Assembly: GCA_964592725.1 (NCBI GenBank)
Contig: CAZQFQ010000043.1
Location: forward strand, 1-11,204
Source: PALSA-1336 sp964592725
GTDB taxonomy: Bacteria > Patescibacteriota > Doudnabacteria > UBA920
Direction of reading: 5' to 3'
DNA length: 11,204 nt
Part shown: positions 4,860 to 11,091 of the stretch, in pieces
Position numbering within the stretch: the first letter of the stretch is position 1
Layout of the letters: each line of letters begins with the position of its first letter
Notes under the pieces: generated by a model
The model's input: only the letters and a program-made list of their open reading frames with translations
What the model was told of the DNA's origin: nothing
The model's database searches: none
Made by a program: the position numbers and the translations under genes

Positions 4860-5621
4860 CTAAGTTAATATTCTCGCGCCATTTTTAGTGATAGCAATGG
4901 TATGTTCAAAGTGGGCGGAAAGGCCGCCGTCGCGGGTGGAAATGGTCCAGCCGTCGGGTTCAAAATCCACAAAGTATTCGTGCTCACACACCATTGGTTC
5001 AATGGCCAATACCATTCCCTCGCGCAATACTTCGCCCGTGCCTTTTTTCCCGAAATTCGGGACCATCGGGTCTTCGTGGACGGCATAGCCCACGCCGTGA
5101 CCCACTAAATCGCGAATTACGGAAAATCCCGCGTCCTCGGCGGTTTTTTGCGTCGCGTAAGCAATGTCGCCAATCCTGTTTCCGGCTTTGGCCCGGTCAA
5201 TGGCGGCAAACAGGGATTTTTTTGTGACCTCAATAAGTTTTTTTGCGATGTCGGAGATTTTGCCAACGGGTACGGTTATCGCGGTATCGGTAAATAATCC
5301 TTTGTACTCCATCCCGATGTCCAAACTAATAATGTCGCCGTCTTTTAAAATTGTTTGGCGCGACGGAATGCCGTGGACGACCACGGAGTTTACCGATGTG
5401 CACAATCCGGCCGGAAAGGGATTTTTTTTATCGCCGAAGTTTTTAAAGCTCGGCCTGCCGCCGATTTTAGCGATTTCTTTTTCCGCAAATTCGTTTAGCT
5501 CCCACGTAGAAACGCCGGGCTTACAAAGCTCGGCTGTTTCGTATAAAATATCGTGAATTAATTTTCCGCCCTCGGCAATGATATCAATTTCAGTTTGCGA
5601 TTTAATAAGTCCCTTATTCAT
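4860..5621 (-). CDS. map: Methionine aminopeptidase, type I
   Basis: It removes the initiator methionine from nascent proteins. At 253 residues it is close in length to E. coli MAP (264) and has no N-terminal zinc-finger extension (type Ia). All five metal ligands are visible: D101 (SLDIG), D112 (FTDTA), H175 (VGHGVG), E208 (AIEPM) and E239 (FEHTIA), with the substrate-contacting H83 (VHGIP). Every one is offset by exactly 4 from the E. coli numbering, which supports the ATG at 5621. An in-frame TTG at 5639 lies inside a palindrome and is less likely. No SD is seen. It is the last gene of an adk–adk-like–map cluster, an order related to the usual secY-adk-map end of ribosomal protein operons. 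secY is not present here. Confidence 0.96.
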   Translation of the reverse strand: MNKGLIKSQTEIDIIAEGGKLIHDILYETAELCKPGVSTWELNEFAEKEIAKIGGRPSFKNFGDKKNPFPAGLCTSVNSVVVHGIPSRQTILKDGDIISLDIGMEYKGLFTDTAITVPVGKISDIAKKLIEVTKKSLFAAIDRAKAGNRIGDIAYATQKTAEDAGFSVIRDLVGHGVGYAVHEDPMVPNFGKKGTGEVLREGMVLAIEPMVCEHEYFVDFEPDGWTISTRDGGLSAHFEHTIAITKNGARILT

Positions 5622-5629
5622 TTTAGAGT

Positions 5630-5667
5630 TTGTTGACAAAATTCGTGGCCACGTAATTTATCAACAA
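5630..5667. repeat. 38-bp palindromic repeat between the adk-like gene and map
   Basis: The arms (5630-5648 and 5649-5667) match at 16 of 19 positions around a perfect centre CGTGGCCACG, with outer ends TTGTTGA/TCAACAA. It fills the gap between the adk-like stop (5675) and the map ATG (5621). Confidence 0.8.
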
Positions 5668-5674
5668 GGTAAAA

Positions 5675-6286
5675 TTAATTTATATTCAGGTTTTTTAGCT
5701 TTCCCGTCAATCTTTCCCTGGCTGCCGAAATTGTCCCTAAGGTGGAAATTTTTATAAACGGATATTGTTTTTTAAAATACGCCACCACTTCGGTAATGTT
5801 CTTTTTGTAATAAGCAATTCGGTTTTTTAGCGCTTTGTCATTGTCATCCGGCCGTTTTGAAAACTTTCCTTTAAAATAAGTTTTACGGCTGGTCATCCGG
5901 GAAATGGTTTCCGCTATCGGGATTGATAAATAAATAAAAAGCACCCGGCCGCGCTTTTCCTGCTTTAGCCACTTGGCCACAAGCTTTGCTTCACCCAGCA
6001 TTTTTGGCGTGCCGTCAAACAAAATTCCTTGATTTTTTGGCGTGCCGTGAATTTTGTCGTGCAATAACCTTCTGACCAATTCCGTGGGCGTAAGTTTGCC
6101 GCTGTCTAGGGTTTTACCCAAACGGTACTTTTTTCTTAAAATCTGATTATGCTCCAATGCGCGCAACTCTTTACCCATATCCAAATCGTAAAGCCGGAAC
6201 TTTTTGGCCAAAAAAGCGCCGTGCGTAGCTTTCCCGGAAGCCGGGTCGCCGAGGAGGATGATGTTTAAAGGTTGATCGTGATTCAT
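5675..6286 (-). CDS. Adenylate kinase-like nucleoside monophosphate kinase, divergent paralogue
   Basis: 203 residues with adenylate-kinase architecture. P-loop GDPASGKAT (13-21) replaces the usual GxPGSGKGT. An NMP-binding segment DMGKELR is at 36-42, and FDGTPK (90-95) occupies the place of FDGFPR. The lid region contains KRPDD (144-148), and the end of the lid has R156. The conserved arginine after DG-x-P is Lys95 here, and the P-loop has Ala where Gly is usual, so substrate preference or activity may differ from a standard Adk. It follows a canonical adk and precedes map on the same strand. A palindrome lies just upstream of its ATG (6286) and another just after its stop. No SD is seen. 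Membership of the kinase superfamily is firm; the substrate is unknown. Confidence 0.85.
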   Translation of the reverse strand: MNHDQPLNIILLGDPASGKATHGAFLAKKFRLYDLDMGKELRALEHNQILRKKYRLGKTLDSGKLTPTELVRRLLHDKIHGTPKNQGILFDGTPKMLGEAKLVAKWLKQEKRGRVLFIYLSIPIAETISRMTSRKTYFKGKFSKRPDDNDKALKNRIAYYKKNITEVVAYFKKQYPFIKISTLGTISAARERLTGKLKNLNIN

Positions 6287-6296
6287 TGCTAAGCGG

Positions 6297-6354
6297 TGTA
6301 GCGTGCCGATTTATTGGCTGTTTTATCATTCAGCCCATAAATGGACACGCTACA
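6297..6354. repeat. 58-bp palindromic element between the two kinase genes
   Basis: The arms 6297-6320 and 6331-6354 match at 21 of 24 positions (TGTAGCGTG … GGCTG / CAGCC … CACGCTACA) with a 10-nt loop. The minus-strand stop of adk (6350-6352) and its last codon lie in one arm, and the ATG of the adk-like gene is 10 nt from the other. In the transcript this would be a strong hairpin separating the two cistrons. No U-run follows. Confidence 0.85.
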
Positions 6355-6922
6355 ATTCTAATGATTTTTCAATTTCCTTTGTTACTTCTTCCACGCTCGG
6401 ACTTCCGTCAATCTCAAAAAATTGCGAATGCTGTTTTAAATAATCCAAAACCGGCAAAGTGTCTTTTTCGTATTGTTGGAGACGAAACTCAATTTTTTCC
6501 CTGGTGTCATCGGCCCGTTTTTCTATTTCCGCGCGCTTTAATAATCGGCTGATTGATTCTTCGCGGGGCAAGTTGACAAACAGGGTTGTAAAATCCTTCC
6601 GTCCTTGTTTTGTCAGAAAATCCATCAAATGTTCCGCCTGGGCCACGCGCCGCGGAATGCCGTCAAAAATAACTCCCACATCGTGGGCGATTTCTCCCAG
6701 CCGGTTATCCACGACTTCGTAGAGATTGGCATCGGTTAACAGTACTCCTTCGTCTATTAGATTTTTTACTTTTTTCCCCAGCTGGGTGTCGACCGCGGCC
6801 ACATCACGTAAAATCGCGCCCATTTCCCAATAAAAAAAATTAAGCTTTTTTGCCAAAACCCTAGCCTGCGTCCCCTTCCCGCTTCCCTGCGGGCCGATAA
6901 AAAATATTGTGTTTAGGTTCAT
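6350..6922 (-). CDS. adk: Adenylate kinase, short-lid form
   Basis: It interconverts ATP, ADP and AMP. The 190 residues hold the P-loop GPQGSGKGT (10-18), the AMP-binding MGAILR (34-39), FDGIPRR (86-92, R91 being the conserved arginine) and the short non-zinc lid with KRADDT (135-140). The lid is followed by R147 in FRLQQY. The length is normal for short-lid bacterial enzymes. The ATG at 6922 has no SD (upstream context CACTCACAAAT). It is first in the cluster with the divergent paralogue and map. The stop codon is supplied by the adjoining palindrome. A hairpin repeat lies directly upstream (6939-6990), and I could not pick out a convincing promoter. Confidence 0.95.
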   Translation of the reverse strand: MNLNTIFFIGPQGSGKGTQARVLAKKLNFFYWEMGAILRDVAAVDTQLGKKVKNLIDEGVLLTDANLYEVVDNRLGEIAHDVGVIFDGIPRRVAQAEHLMDFLTKQGRKDFTTLFVNLPREESISRLLKRAEIEKRADDTREKIEFRLQQYEKDTLPVLDYLKQHSQFFEIDGSPSVEEVTKEIEKSLEL

Positions 6923-6938
6923 ATTTGTGAGTGTGTCA

Positions 6939-6990
6939 TCCCGGAATTTTTTACGTTTAAGGATAATTATTGCCGTAAAAAATATCCGGA
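6939..6990. repeat. Inverted repeat upstream of adk
   Basis: TCCCGGAATTTTTTACG (6939-6955) faces CGTAAAAAATATCCGGA (6974-6990), imperfect near the outer ends. The flanks read TGTCATCCCGGAA and CCGGAATCCAG. It lies in what should be the adk 5' untranslated region. Confidence 0.6.
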
Positions 6991-7035
6991 ATCCAGAAAC
7001 AAGTTATTATTTCTTTAATATTATCGCATTTCTAA

Positions 7036-7080
7036 GTTTTTTGCAAAATTAAGAGCCGGGCAACCTCGTGGTCGCCCGGC
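7036..7080 (-). terminator. Intrinsic terminator of the 7093-7845 gene
   Basis: Minus strand: GCCGGGC-ACC stem with TCGT-type loop (7055-7080, one A-C mismatch), followed by TCTTAATTTTGC. It starts 13 nt after the TGA of the upstream gene. Confidence 0.75.
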
Positions 7081-7092
7081 CCAATGAGTATC

Positions 7093-7845
7093 TCAACCCA
7101 GTACGCGCACAGCCCTCACCATGGGGCCGTTTTCGTGAATCCCCACCGGCTCAATGAAGATTGTCGGATGCTCTATATCCTCCTGAGTTTTTAGAACAAT
7201 CATCGCACCTACCACATTGGTATCGGGGAGCGATGTTGGCGAGACAAACTTTCCGGTCGTCGAGCAGATGGTGTAGGAGTTGGCTTCCCAGTGCTGTCCG
7301 GTTTCATAGTGGAACTGCGCCATAAGCACCAGCGTTTCCGAAAGGTCGGTAAACGGGGTTCTTTGATTATAGAGCTGTGCCGCCGAAATCCCGCTCCCTG
7401 GCGCCATGGTCCAAAGGGCATAGTCGTACCATCCAAGCCCAAAGCGGGTGTCGCCCGCGGGGCCATCCAAATTAACACTGACATGGACGTCGTAGCCGAC
7501 TTTCTGCACAGCTTTGATCGATCTCCGAACCGGACCCATTTGTTGCATTACGAGCAACCGATTGAAGTTGCTGTTCCCCTGGGGGAAGTTGAAATCGAAG
7601 CAGCTAAAGTTGACTCCGAGCACGTCATGATAGAATTCGCTCCAGGGAGCCACGGCTTCAGCTTTGCGAATCAGACTGGCGATGTGTTGTTTGAAGTCGT
7701 TAGGCTTGCTGATGAGCATTTGCGCCGCGCGTTTGCTTAAGTCGGGCGGGCACGGAATTCCGTGATCGGACAGATGCGAAAGCTCCTTCCATTGTTCGAA
7801 GGAGGCTGGGCCTTGCAGTTTACTTCGGACTGATCCATAGTTCAT
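7093..7845 (-). CDS. Uncharacterised soluble protein of a probable CPR-specific family
   Basis: 250 residues with no signal peptide or membrane segment. I cannot assign a function. Visible parts: an N-terminal helical region with SFEQWKELSH and a PCPPDL turn; a middle part with WSEFYHDVLGVNF, NFNRLLVMQQ and a helix; then a β-rich half with RFGLGWYDYALW. A block near the C-terminus reads LSETLVLMAQFHYETGQHWE followed by SYTIC. From memory this last block resembles a recurring motif (helix, E-TG-H, then T-x-C) in unnamed Parcubacteria hypotheticals; this was not checked. The start is ATG 7845 because AGGAGG (7854-7859) stands 8 nt before it; an upstream in-frame ATG at 7866 would place the SD inside the gene. 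It is a single-gene unit with its own promoter, long structured leader and terminator, and is more GC-rich than adk/map. Confidence 0.8.
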   Translation of the reverse strand: MNYGSVRSKLQGPASFEQWKELSHLSDHGIPCPPDLSKRAAQMLISKPNDFKQHIASLIRKAEAVAPWSEFYHDVLGVNFSCFDFNFPQGNSNFNRLLVMQQMGPVRRSIKAVQKVGYDVHVSVNLDGPAGDTRFGLGWYDYALWTMAPGSGISAAQLYNQRTPFTDLSETLVLMAQFHYETGQHWEANSYTICSTTGKFVSPTSLPDTNVVGAMIVLKTQEDIEHPTIFIEPVGIHENGPMVRAVRVLG

Positions 7846-7953
7846 GGACTGATCCTCCTTTTCCATCCCTTCCGACGAAACTGGATTCGGAAGTGGATGC
7901 CTTTTTCAAAGGAAATTAGGCACAAAAATGCCTAAGTTTCTTGGGAAAAGCGA
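7846..7953 (-). promoter_or_regulatory. Structured 5' leader of the 7093-7845 gene
   Basis: About 108 nt lie between the predicted start (about 7953) and the ATG. Two hairpins are visible: one at 7909-7942 (TTAGGCA/TGCCTAA core, extended by AAGGAAA/GTTTCTT with a G-U pair and one mismatch), and CTTCCGA/TCGGAAG (7869-7875, 7887-7893). The second ends 10 nt before the AGGAGG and could affect its access. No known riboswitch was recognised. Confidence 0.45.
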
Positions 7954-7959
7954 CTTTAT

Positions 7960-7988
7960 AGTGTAAGACGATTTTGGAAAATAGTCAA
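7960..7988 (-). promoter_or_regulatory. Promoter of the 7093-7845 gene
   Basis: Minus strand: TTGACT (7988-7983), 17-bp spacer, TACACT (7965-7960). It interpenetrates the divergent antiporter promoter: each promoter's -35 lies inside the other's spacer. Confidence 0.65.
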
Positions 7989-8002
7989 TGGCATGTTATA
8001 AT
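7974..8002 (+). promoter_or_regulatory. Promoter of the Kef-type antiporter gene
   Basis: TTGGAA (7974-7979), 17-bp spacer, consensus TATAAT (7997-8002). The predicted start near 8009 gives a leader of about 34 nt to the GTG at 8043. Confidence 0.7.
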
Positions 8003-8022
8003 AATCAAAAGTTTTGATTATT
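8000..8022. promoter_or_regulatory. 23-bp palindrome overlapping the antiporter -10 box and start site
   Basis: AATAATCAAAA (8000-8010), G, TTTTGATTATT (8012-8022), an exact inverted repeat. It covers the end of the -10 and the predicted transcription start, a position typical for a repressor operator. It could instead be a 5'-end mRNA hairpin. The regulator is unknown. Confidence 0.5.
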
Positions 8023-8042
8023 GAAACTAAAACCAAATTTTT

Positions 8043-9755
8043 GTGAATGGGATTTTCTTTGAACTTACAACTGTTTTAATCCTGGCAGGGCTAATATCTT
8101 TTATTGTCAGCCTGCTTAAACAGCCGAGCATTGTAGCTTATATTATTACGGGCTTGATTGTTGGGCCTTTGGGGTTTTATCGCGCCCAGCAGGGGGATGC
8201 GTTTTCCGCTTTGGCGCAAATTGGGATTACCTTGCTTTTGTTTATGGTCGGCCTCCAGCTGGACATCGGCCAGCTAAAACGCATCGGCAAAACCGCTTTG
8301 CTGGTCGGGCTTGGCCAGGTATTTTTTACAAGTTTAATCGGTTATGGCATTTTGCGTGCCTTGGGTTTTAGCGCGCTTTCATCTTTATATATTGCGCCGG
8401 CTTTGACTTTTTCTTCTACGATAATAGTTGTAAAACTGCTGGGTGAAAAACGCGACCTGCAAAGTCTTTACGGTAAGCTCGTTATCGGGATTTTTTTGAC
8501 GCAGGATTTTGTGGCGATTTTAATTTTAATTTCTCTGTCCAGCCTGGCTCCAAACGGCGGCAGTATCTATTCCGGCTTGCCGCTTTGGGAAAATATTATA
8601 TTGGCCCTGGTCCGGGCGCTTTGCTTGATTTTAGCCGTGTGGTGGCTAAGCCTCAAAGTTTTTCCTAAAATTATGGAATACATCGGCAACAACGACGAGT
8701 TGATGCTTGTATTTTCTTTGGCTTGGGCGCTGGGCTTGGCGGTGTTTGTGGCATCGCCGATAATGGGTTTTAATTTGGAAATCGGCGGATTTTTAGCCGG
8801 GCTGTCGTTGGCCGGCTCCGGGGTTCATTACGAAATCAGCGGGAAAATCAAACCGATTCGCGATTTCTTTATCATTATTTTTTTTATTGTGTTGGGCTCC
8901 GGTTTGGTATTGAGCAATTTAAGCGTAATGGCCCGGCCGGCAATTATTCTTTCTTTATTTGTGCTTATCGGCAACCCGTTAATTGTAATGATTCTACTCG
9001 GCCTGTTCGGCTATAAACCCCGAACTGGTTTTTTGGCCGGCGTGACGGTTGGGCAAATTTCCGAGTTCAGCCTGATATTGGTCAGCGCGGCGTATGCCTC
9101 CGGAAATTTATCCCAAAGCGAAGTGAGCCTGGTTACTTTAATCGGGATGGTAACTATTGCCATCTCCTCTTATATGATTATGTCAGCCGCAAAAATTTAC
9201 GACTGGCTCCATCCCATTTTGAAAATTTTTGATTTCCGTAAAGGCGCGGCGGAAAAACATTTGCGCGCCGTGGAATTAAAAAACCATATTATTTTGGTGG
9301 GCGCGCACCGGCTTGGCCATCATTTAATTCAAACTTTGCAAAGCCAAAAAACGTCTTTTGTGGTGGTGGATTTTAACCCGGAAATTGTGGAATTTTACGC
9401 GGACAAAGGAATTTTGGCGTTGTGCGGCGACATTACCGACAGTTTTATTCAGGAGCAGATAAATTTGCCTCACGCCAAAATAGTAATTTCCACGGTGCCG
9501 GATTTTGTGGATAATATGACCTTGCTTCATGCCATACGCCGTGCGACTGACGGATGGCGGATTAAACCCAAACTGATTTTCATCGCACAGGATGAAGCCG
9601 AAACCAAAGCGCTGTACCAAGCCGGCGTTGACTACGTAATCTCCCCGCACTTTATGGGCGGCATCCACCTTGCCAAAATTCTTGAAGGCAAGCAAGCCTC
9701 GTTTGACCTAAAAAAACTCCGCGAGCACCATTTAAAAATTTTAACCAATATATAA
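8043..9755 (+). CDS. Kef-type monovalent cation:proton antiporter with TrkA-N (RCK) domain
   Basis: It is a CPA2-family inner-membrane antiporter, probably K+ or Na+ against H+. Of 570 residues, about 1-390 form 12-13 membrane helices of the sodium/hydrogen exchanger fold. These start FFELTTVLILAGLISFIVSL and include the GITLLLFMVGLQLD segment and the ion-path Gln-Asp in FLTQDFVAIL. After a cytoplasmic linker a Rossmann-type TrkA-N domain runs from about 412 to 540 (IILVGAHRLGHHL, VVVDFNPE, CGDITD, VISTVPD). The nucleotide-binding glycine motif is G-A-H-R-L-G, slightly off the usual GxGxxG. A separate TrkA-C domain is not evident. GTG 8043 is the chosen start: no in-frame ATG lies upstream, and the promoter predicts a leader of about 34 nt. 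No SD. It is monocistronic, divergent from the unknown minus-strand gene. The exact ion is not decidable here. Confidence 0.92.
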   Translation: MNGIFFELTTVLILAGLISFIVSLLKQPSIVAYIITGLIVGPLGFYRAQQGDAFSALAQIGITLLLFMVGLQLDIGQLKRIGKTALLVGLGQVFFTSLIGYGILRALGFSALSSLYIAPALTFSSTIIVVKLLGEKRDLQSLYGKLVIGIFLTQDFVAILILISLSSLAPNGGSIYSGLPLWENIILALVRALCLILAVWWLSLKVFPKIMEYIGNNDELMLVFSLAWALGLAVFVASPIMGFNLEIGGFLAGLSLAGSGVHYEISGKIKPIRDFFIIIFFIVLGSGLVLSNLSVMARPAIILSLFVLIGNPLIVMILLGLFGYKPRTGFLAGVTVGQISEFSLILVSAAYASGNLSQSEVSLVTLIGMVTIAISSYMIMSAAKIYDWLHPILKIFDFRKGAAEKHLRAVELKNHIILVGAHRLGHHLIQTLQSQKTSFVVVDFNPEIVEFYADKGILALCGDITDSFIQEQINLPHAKIVISTVPDFVDNMTLLHAIRRATDGWRIKPKLIFIAQDEAETKALYQAGVDYVISPHFMGGIHLAKILEGKQASFDLKKLREHHLKILTNI

Positions 9756-9769
9756 TATACAATAACCAA

Positions 9770-9805
9770 TCGGAGCGTTTAACACGGCCGTGTCAAATGC
9801 TCCGA
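9770..9805. repeat. 36-bp palindrome, left flank of the PaaX/Cas2-like gene
   Basis: TCGGAGCGTTTAACACGG (9770-9787) faces a near-complement (9788-9805): 17 of 18 pairs counting one G-T wobble. It is related to 10371-10406 at 29 of 36 positions. It may also serve as the transcript end of the antiporter gene. Confidence 0.8.
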
Positions 9806-9825
9806 TAGTGACGAAGCTCCCTGAA

Positions 9826-9844
9826 GCTCATAAATTTTATGAGC
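9826..9844. promoter_or_regulatory. 19-bp palindrome covering the PaaX/Cas2-like start codon
   Basis: GCTCATAAA (9826-9834), T, TTTATGAGC (9836-9844). The ATG (9839-9841) lies in the right arm. It could be an operator for self-regulation or an mRNA hairpin that masks initiation. Confidence 0.5.
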
Positions 9845-10363
9845 TATGCAAGAGGCGATCTTCTAGTCAATTTAATATTAAGCGTACTGGATTCAGATGT
9901 ACCGTTGGTACCTTTGGAAACTCCTTATGAATGGCTTTCCAGAAAACGGAAGATAAAACGCGCGCAATATCGGGACAGTTTAAAAGGGTTAAGGTCAAGG
10001 CGCGTATTGGATATTATTAAAAAAGACAATACAGAATTTATTAAATTAACAAAAAAAGGAGTCCTAAAAGTTTTATTGGCCAAGGCTCAGATTAAAGTTA
10101 CCGACCATTGGGACAGAAAATGGAGGGTACTGGTATTTGACATCCCTGAAGACTTTCACTCGGTCCGCGATCGTTTTAGAAAGTTGTTGAAGCAAAACCA
10201 TTTTATTAAGCTTCAGGCAAGTGTATTTATAAGTCCGTATCCCCTTAATCGCGATGCCGTGTCTTATTTACAGGAAGCCGGCCTTATGGGTTATATCAGG
10301 ATTATGAAAGTTGAGGAAATGGATAATGATAAAGATTTGAGAAGAAAATTCAATTTAGTCTAG
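9839..10363 (+). CDS. PaaX-like regulator with C-terminal Cas2-fold domain
   Basis: 174 residues. The N-terminal half (about 1-85) is helical with a winged-helix look: KIKRAQYRDSLKGLRSRRVL, then a wing-like FIKLTKKGVLKVL. The C-terminal part (about 91-172) is the ferredoxin-like Cas2/PaaX-C fold: WDRKWRVLVFDIPEDFHSVR, LLKQNHFIKLQASVFISPYP, then GYIRIMKVEEMDND. Asp101 matches the Asp of the first β-strand in Cas2 nucleases. Proteins of this kind are common in CPR genomes and are often annotated as Cas2 or PaaX. No cas genes or CRISPR array are present here, so a regulatory or toxin-like role is more plausible than spacer acquisition. It is bracketed by two related 36-bp palindromes, and its ATG lies in a third palindrome. 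No strong SD is seen. Confidence 0.8.
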   Translation: MSYARGDLLVNLILSVLDSDVPLVPLETPYEWLSRKRKIKRAQYRDSLKGLRSRRVLDIIKKDNTEFIKLTKKGVLKVLLAKAQIKVTDHWDRKWRVLVFDIPEDFHSVRDRFRKLLKQNHFIKLQASVFISPYPLNRDAVSYLQEAGLMGYIRIMKVEEMDNDKDLRRKFNLV

Positions 10364-10370
10364 CATTGTA

Positions 10371-10406
10371 TCGGAGCTTTTTAAACGGCCGCTTTAAAAG
10401 CTCCGA
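10371..10406. repeat. 36-bp palindrome, right flank of the PaaX/Cas2-like gene
   Basis: TCGGAGCTTTTTAAACGG (10371-10388) faces its near-complement (10389-10406). Against the 9770 copy it differs at 7 positions. At two position pairs (8/29 and 14/23) both sides change together so that pairing is kept. It begins 7 bp after the gene's stop. Confidence 0.8.
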
Positions 10407-10485
10407 AAATTCTATTGTTGATAAATGGTTTTTTAATAATTTTTAAAAGGCGACCGTAAAATCAGTTTGGCTAAATCAACACTAC

Positions 10486-10530
10486 TTAAACAAATTAAAA
10501 TACAGCCGCCCCTACCTTCCGGGCGGCTGT
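10486..10530 (-). terminator. Intrinsic terminator overlapping the end of the 10512-11087 gene
   Basis: Minus strand: a perfect 10-bp stem, ACAGCCGCCC (10530-10521) with GGGCGGCTGT (10511-10502), followed by ATTTTAATTTG. The last codons form the 5' arm and the TAG stop (10514-10512) lies in the loop. Confidence 0.75.
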
Positions 10531-11087
10531 TTAGGCTTGAGCGATTGCTCATACAGGAAGATCGCATAGCTGAGATCTCGAGTATTTGCGTCGTTGAATC
10601 CGCAACGGCTTATAAGCCTCTCGATGTCGTCCCAAGAATTGAGAATTTCATCGTGAGCTTTTTGCGCGGTAGCAATCTGTGCGTCAAGATTGACGACGGC
10701 GTTTTTCGTCTGAGAGATATCGGCGTCATTGGCAATTTGTTGCTGCAGTAGGGATGACCGTTGCCCCTGCAATTTTGCTAGCGCCTGTTCGTTTTGGTAC
10801 TCTTGCCCGACACGACCCCACAAAAACTGATCCACGGCTCTTTGCTGGAGGGCGTGAGTAATAGGGTCCTTTTCCTGGATGCTGGGCAGTGTCTGTTCCG
10901 CAGACAAGCTGATTCCAATGAGCTTGTGAAACTGTGCCCGATCCTCCTGCGAGGCTGGCAGGGAACTAAGGTTCGGGAGCAAGTAGACAATAGCGGCACT
11001 GATCAGAAGTCCAATCGGAACTCCTATATACATGCCTTTTAGTTCTGTTTCACTTAAAGGAGCATCGTCATCAACAAATGGACTCAT
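10512..11087 (-). CDS. Single-pass membrane protein with coiled-coil domain, function unknown
   Basis: 191 residues, not recognised. An acidic N-terminal tail (VDDDAPLSETELKG, residues 5-18) precedes one membrane helix (about 19-38, MYIGVPIGLLISAAIVYLLP). A polar region is followed by a long Gln/Ala-rich helix of coiled-coil character (about 92-158, with LAKLQGQRSSLLQQQIAN and VNLDAQIATAQKAHDEIL). The C-terminus is RCGFNDANTRDLSYAIFLYE plus a short basic tail. This plan suggests a membrane-anchored oligomer. The start is secure: AGGAGG (11092-11097) is 4 nt before the ATG. It has its own promoter and a terminator that overlaps its 3' end. It shares expression signals with the other two isolated minus-strand genes but not obvious sequence. 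The more even codon use and higher GC set it apart from the housekeeping genes. Confidence 0.75.
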   Translation of the reverse strand: MSPFVDDDAPLSETELKGMYIGVPIGLLISAAIVYLLPNLSSLPASQEDRAQFHKLIGISLSAEQTLPSIQEKDPITHALQQRAVDQFLWGRVGQEYQNEQALAKLQGQRSSLLQQQIANDADISQTKNAVVNLDAQIATAQKAHDEILNSWDDIERLISRCGFNDANTRDLSYAIFLYEQSLKPKQPPGR

Positions 11088-11091
11088 GAGT

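Noticed and set aside
7291..7740. 150-codon open frame on the plus strand
   Set aside because: It lies wholly opposite the 7093-7845 gene, which has a promoter, SD and terminator; the plus-strand product has no recognisable features.
9839..10363. CRISPR Cas2 and a CRISPR locus
   Set aside because: The Cas2 fold is present only as the C-terminal half of a PaaX-like protein; there is no direct-repeat array and no other cas gene in the window.
10467..10751. Open frame beginning TTGGCTAAATCAACA on the plus strand
   Set aside because: It has only about a dozen plausible residues before it enters the terminator and antisense of the 10512-11087 gene.
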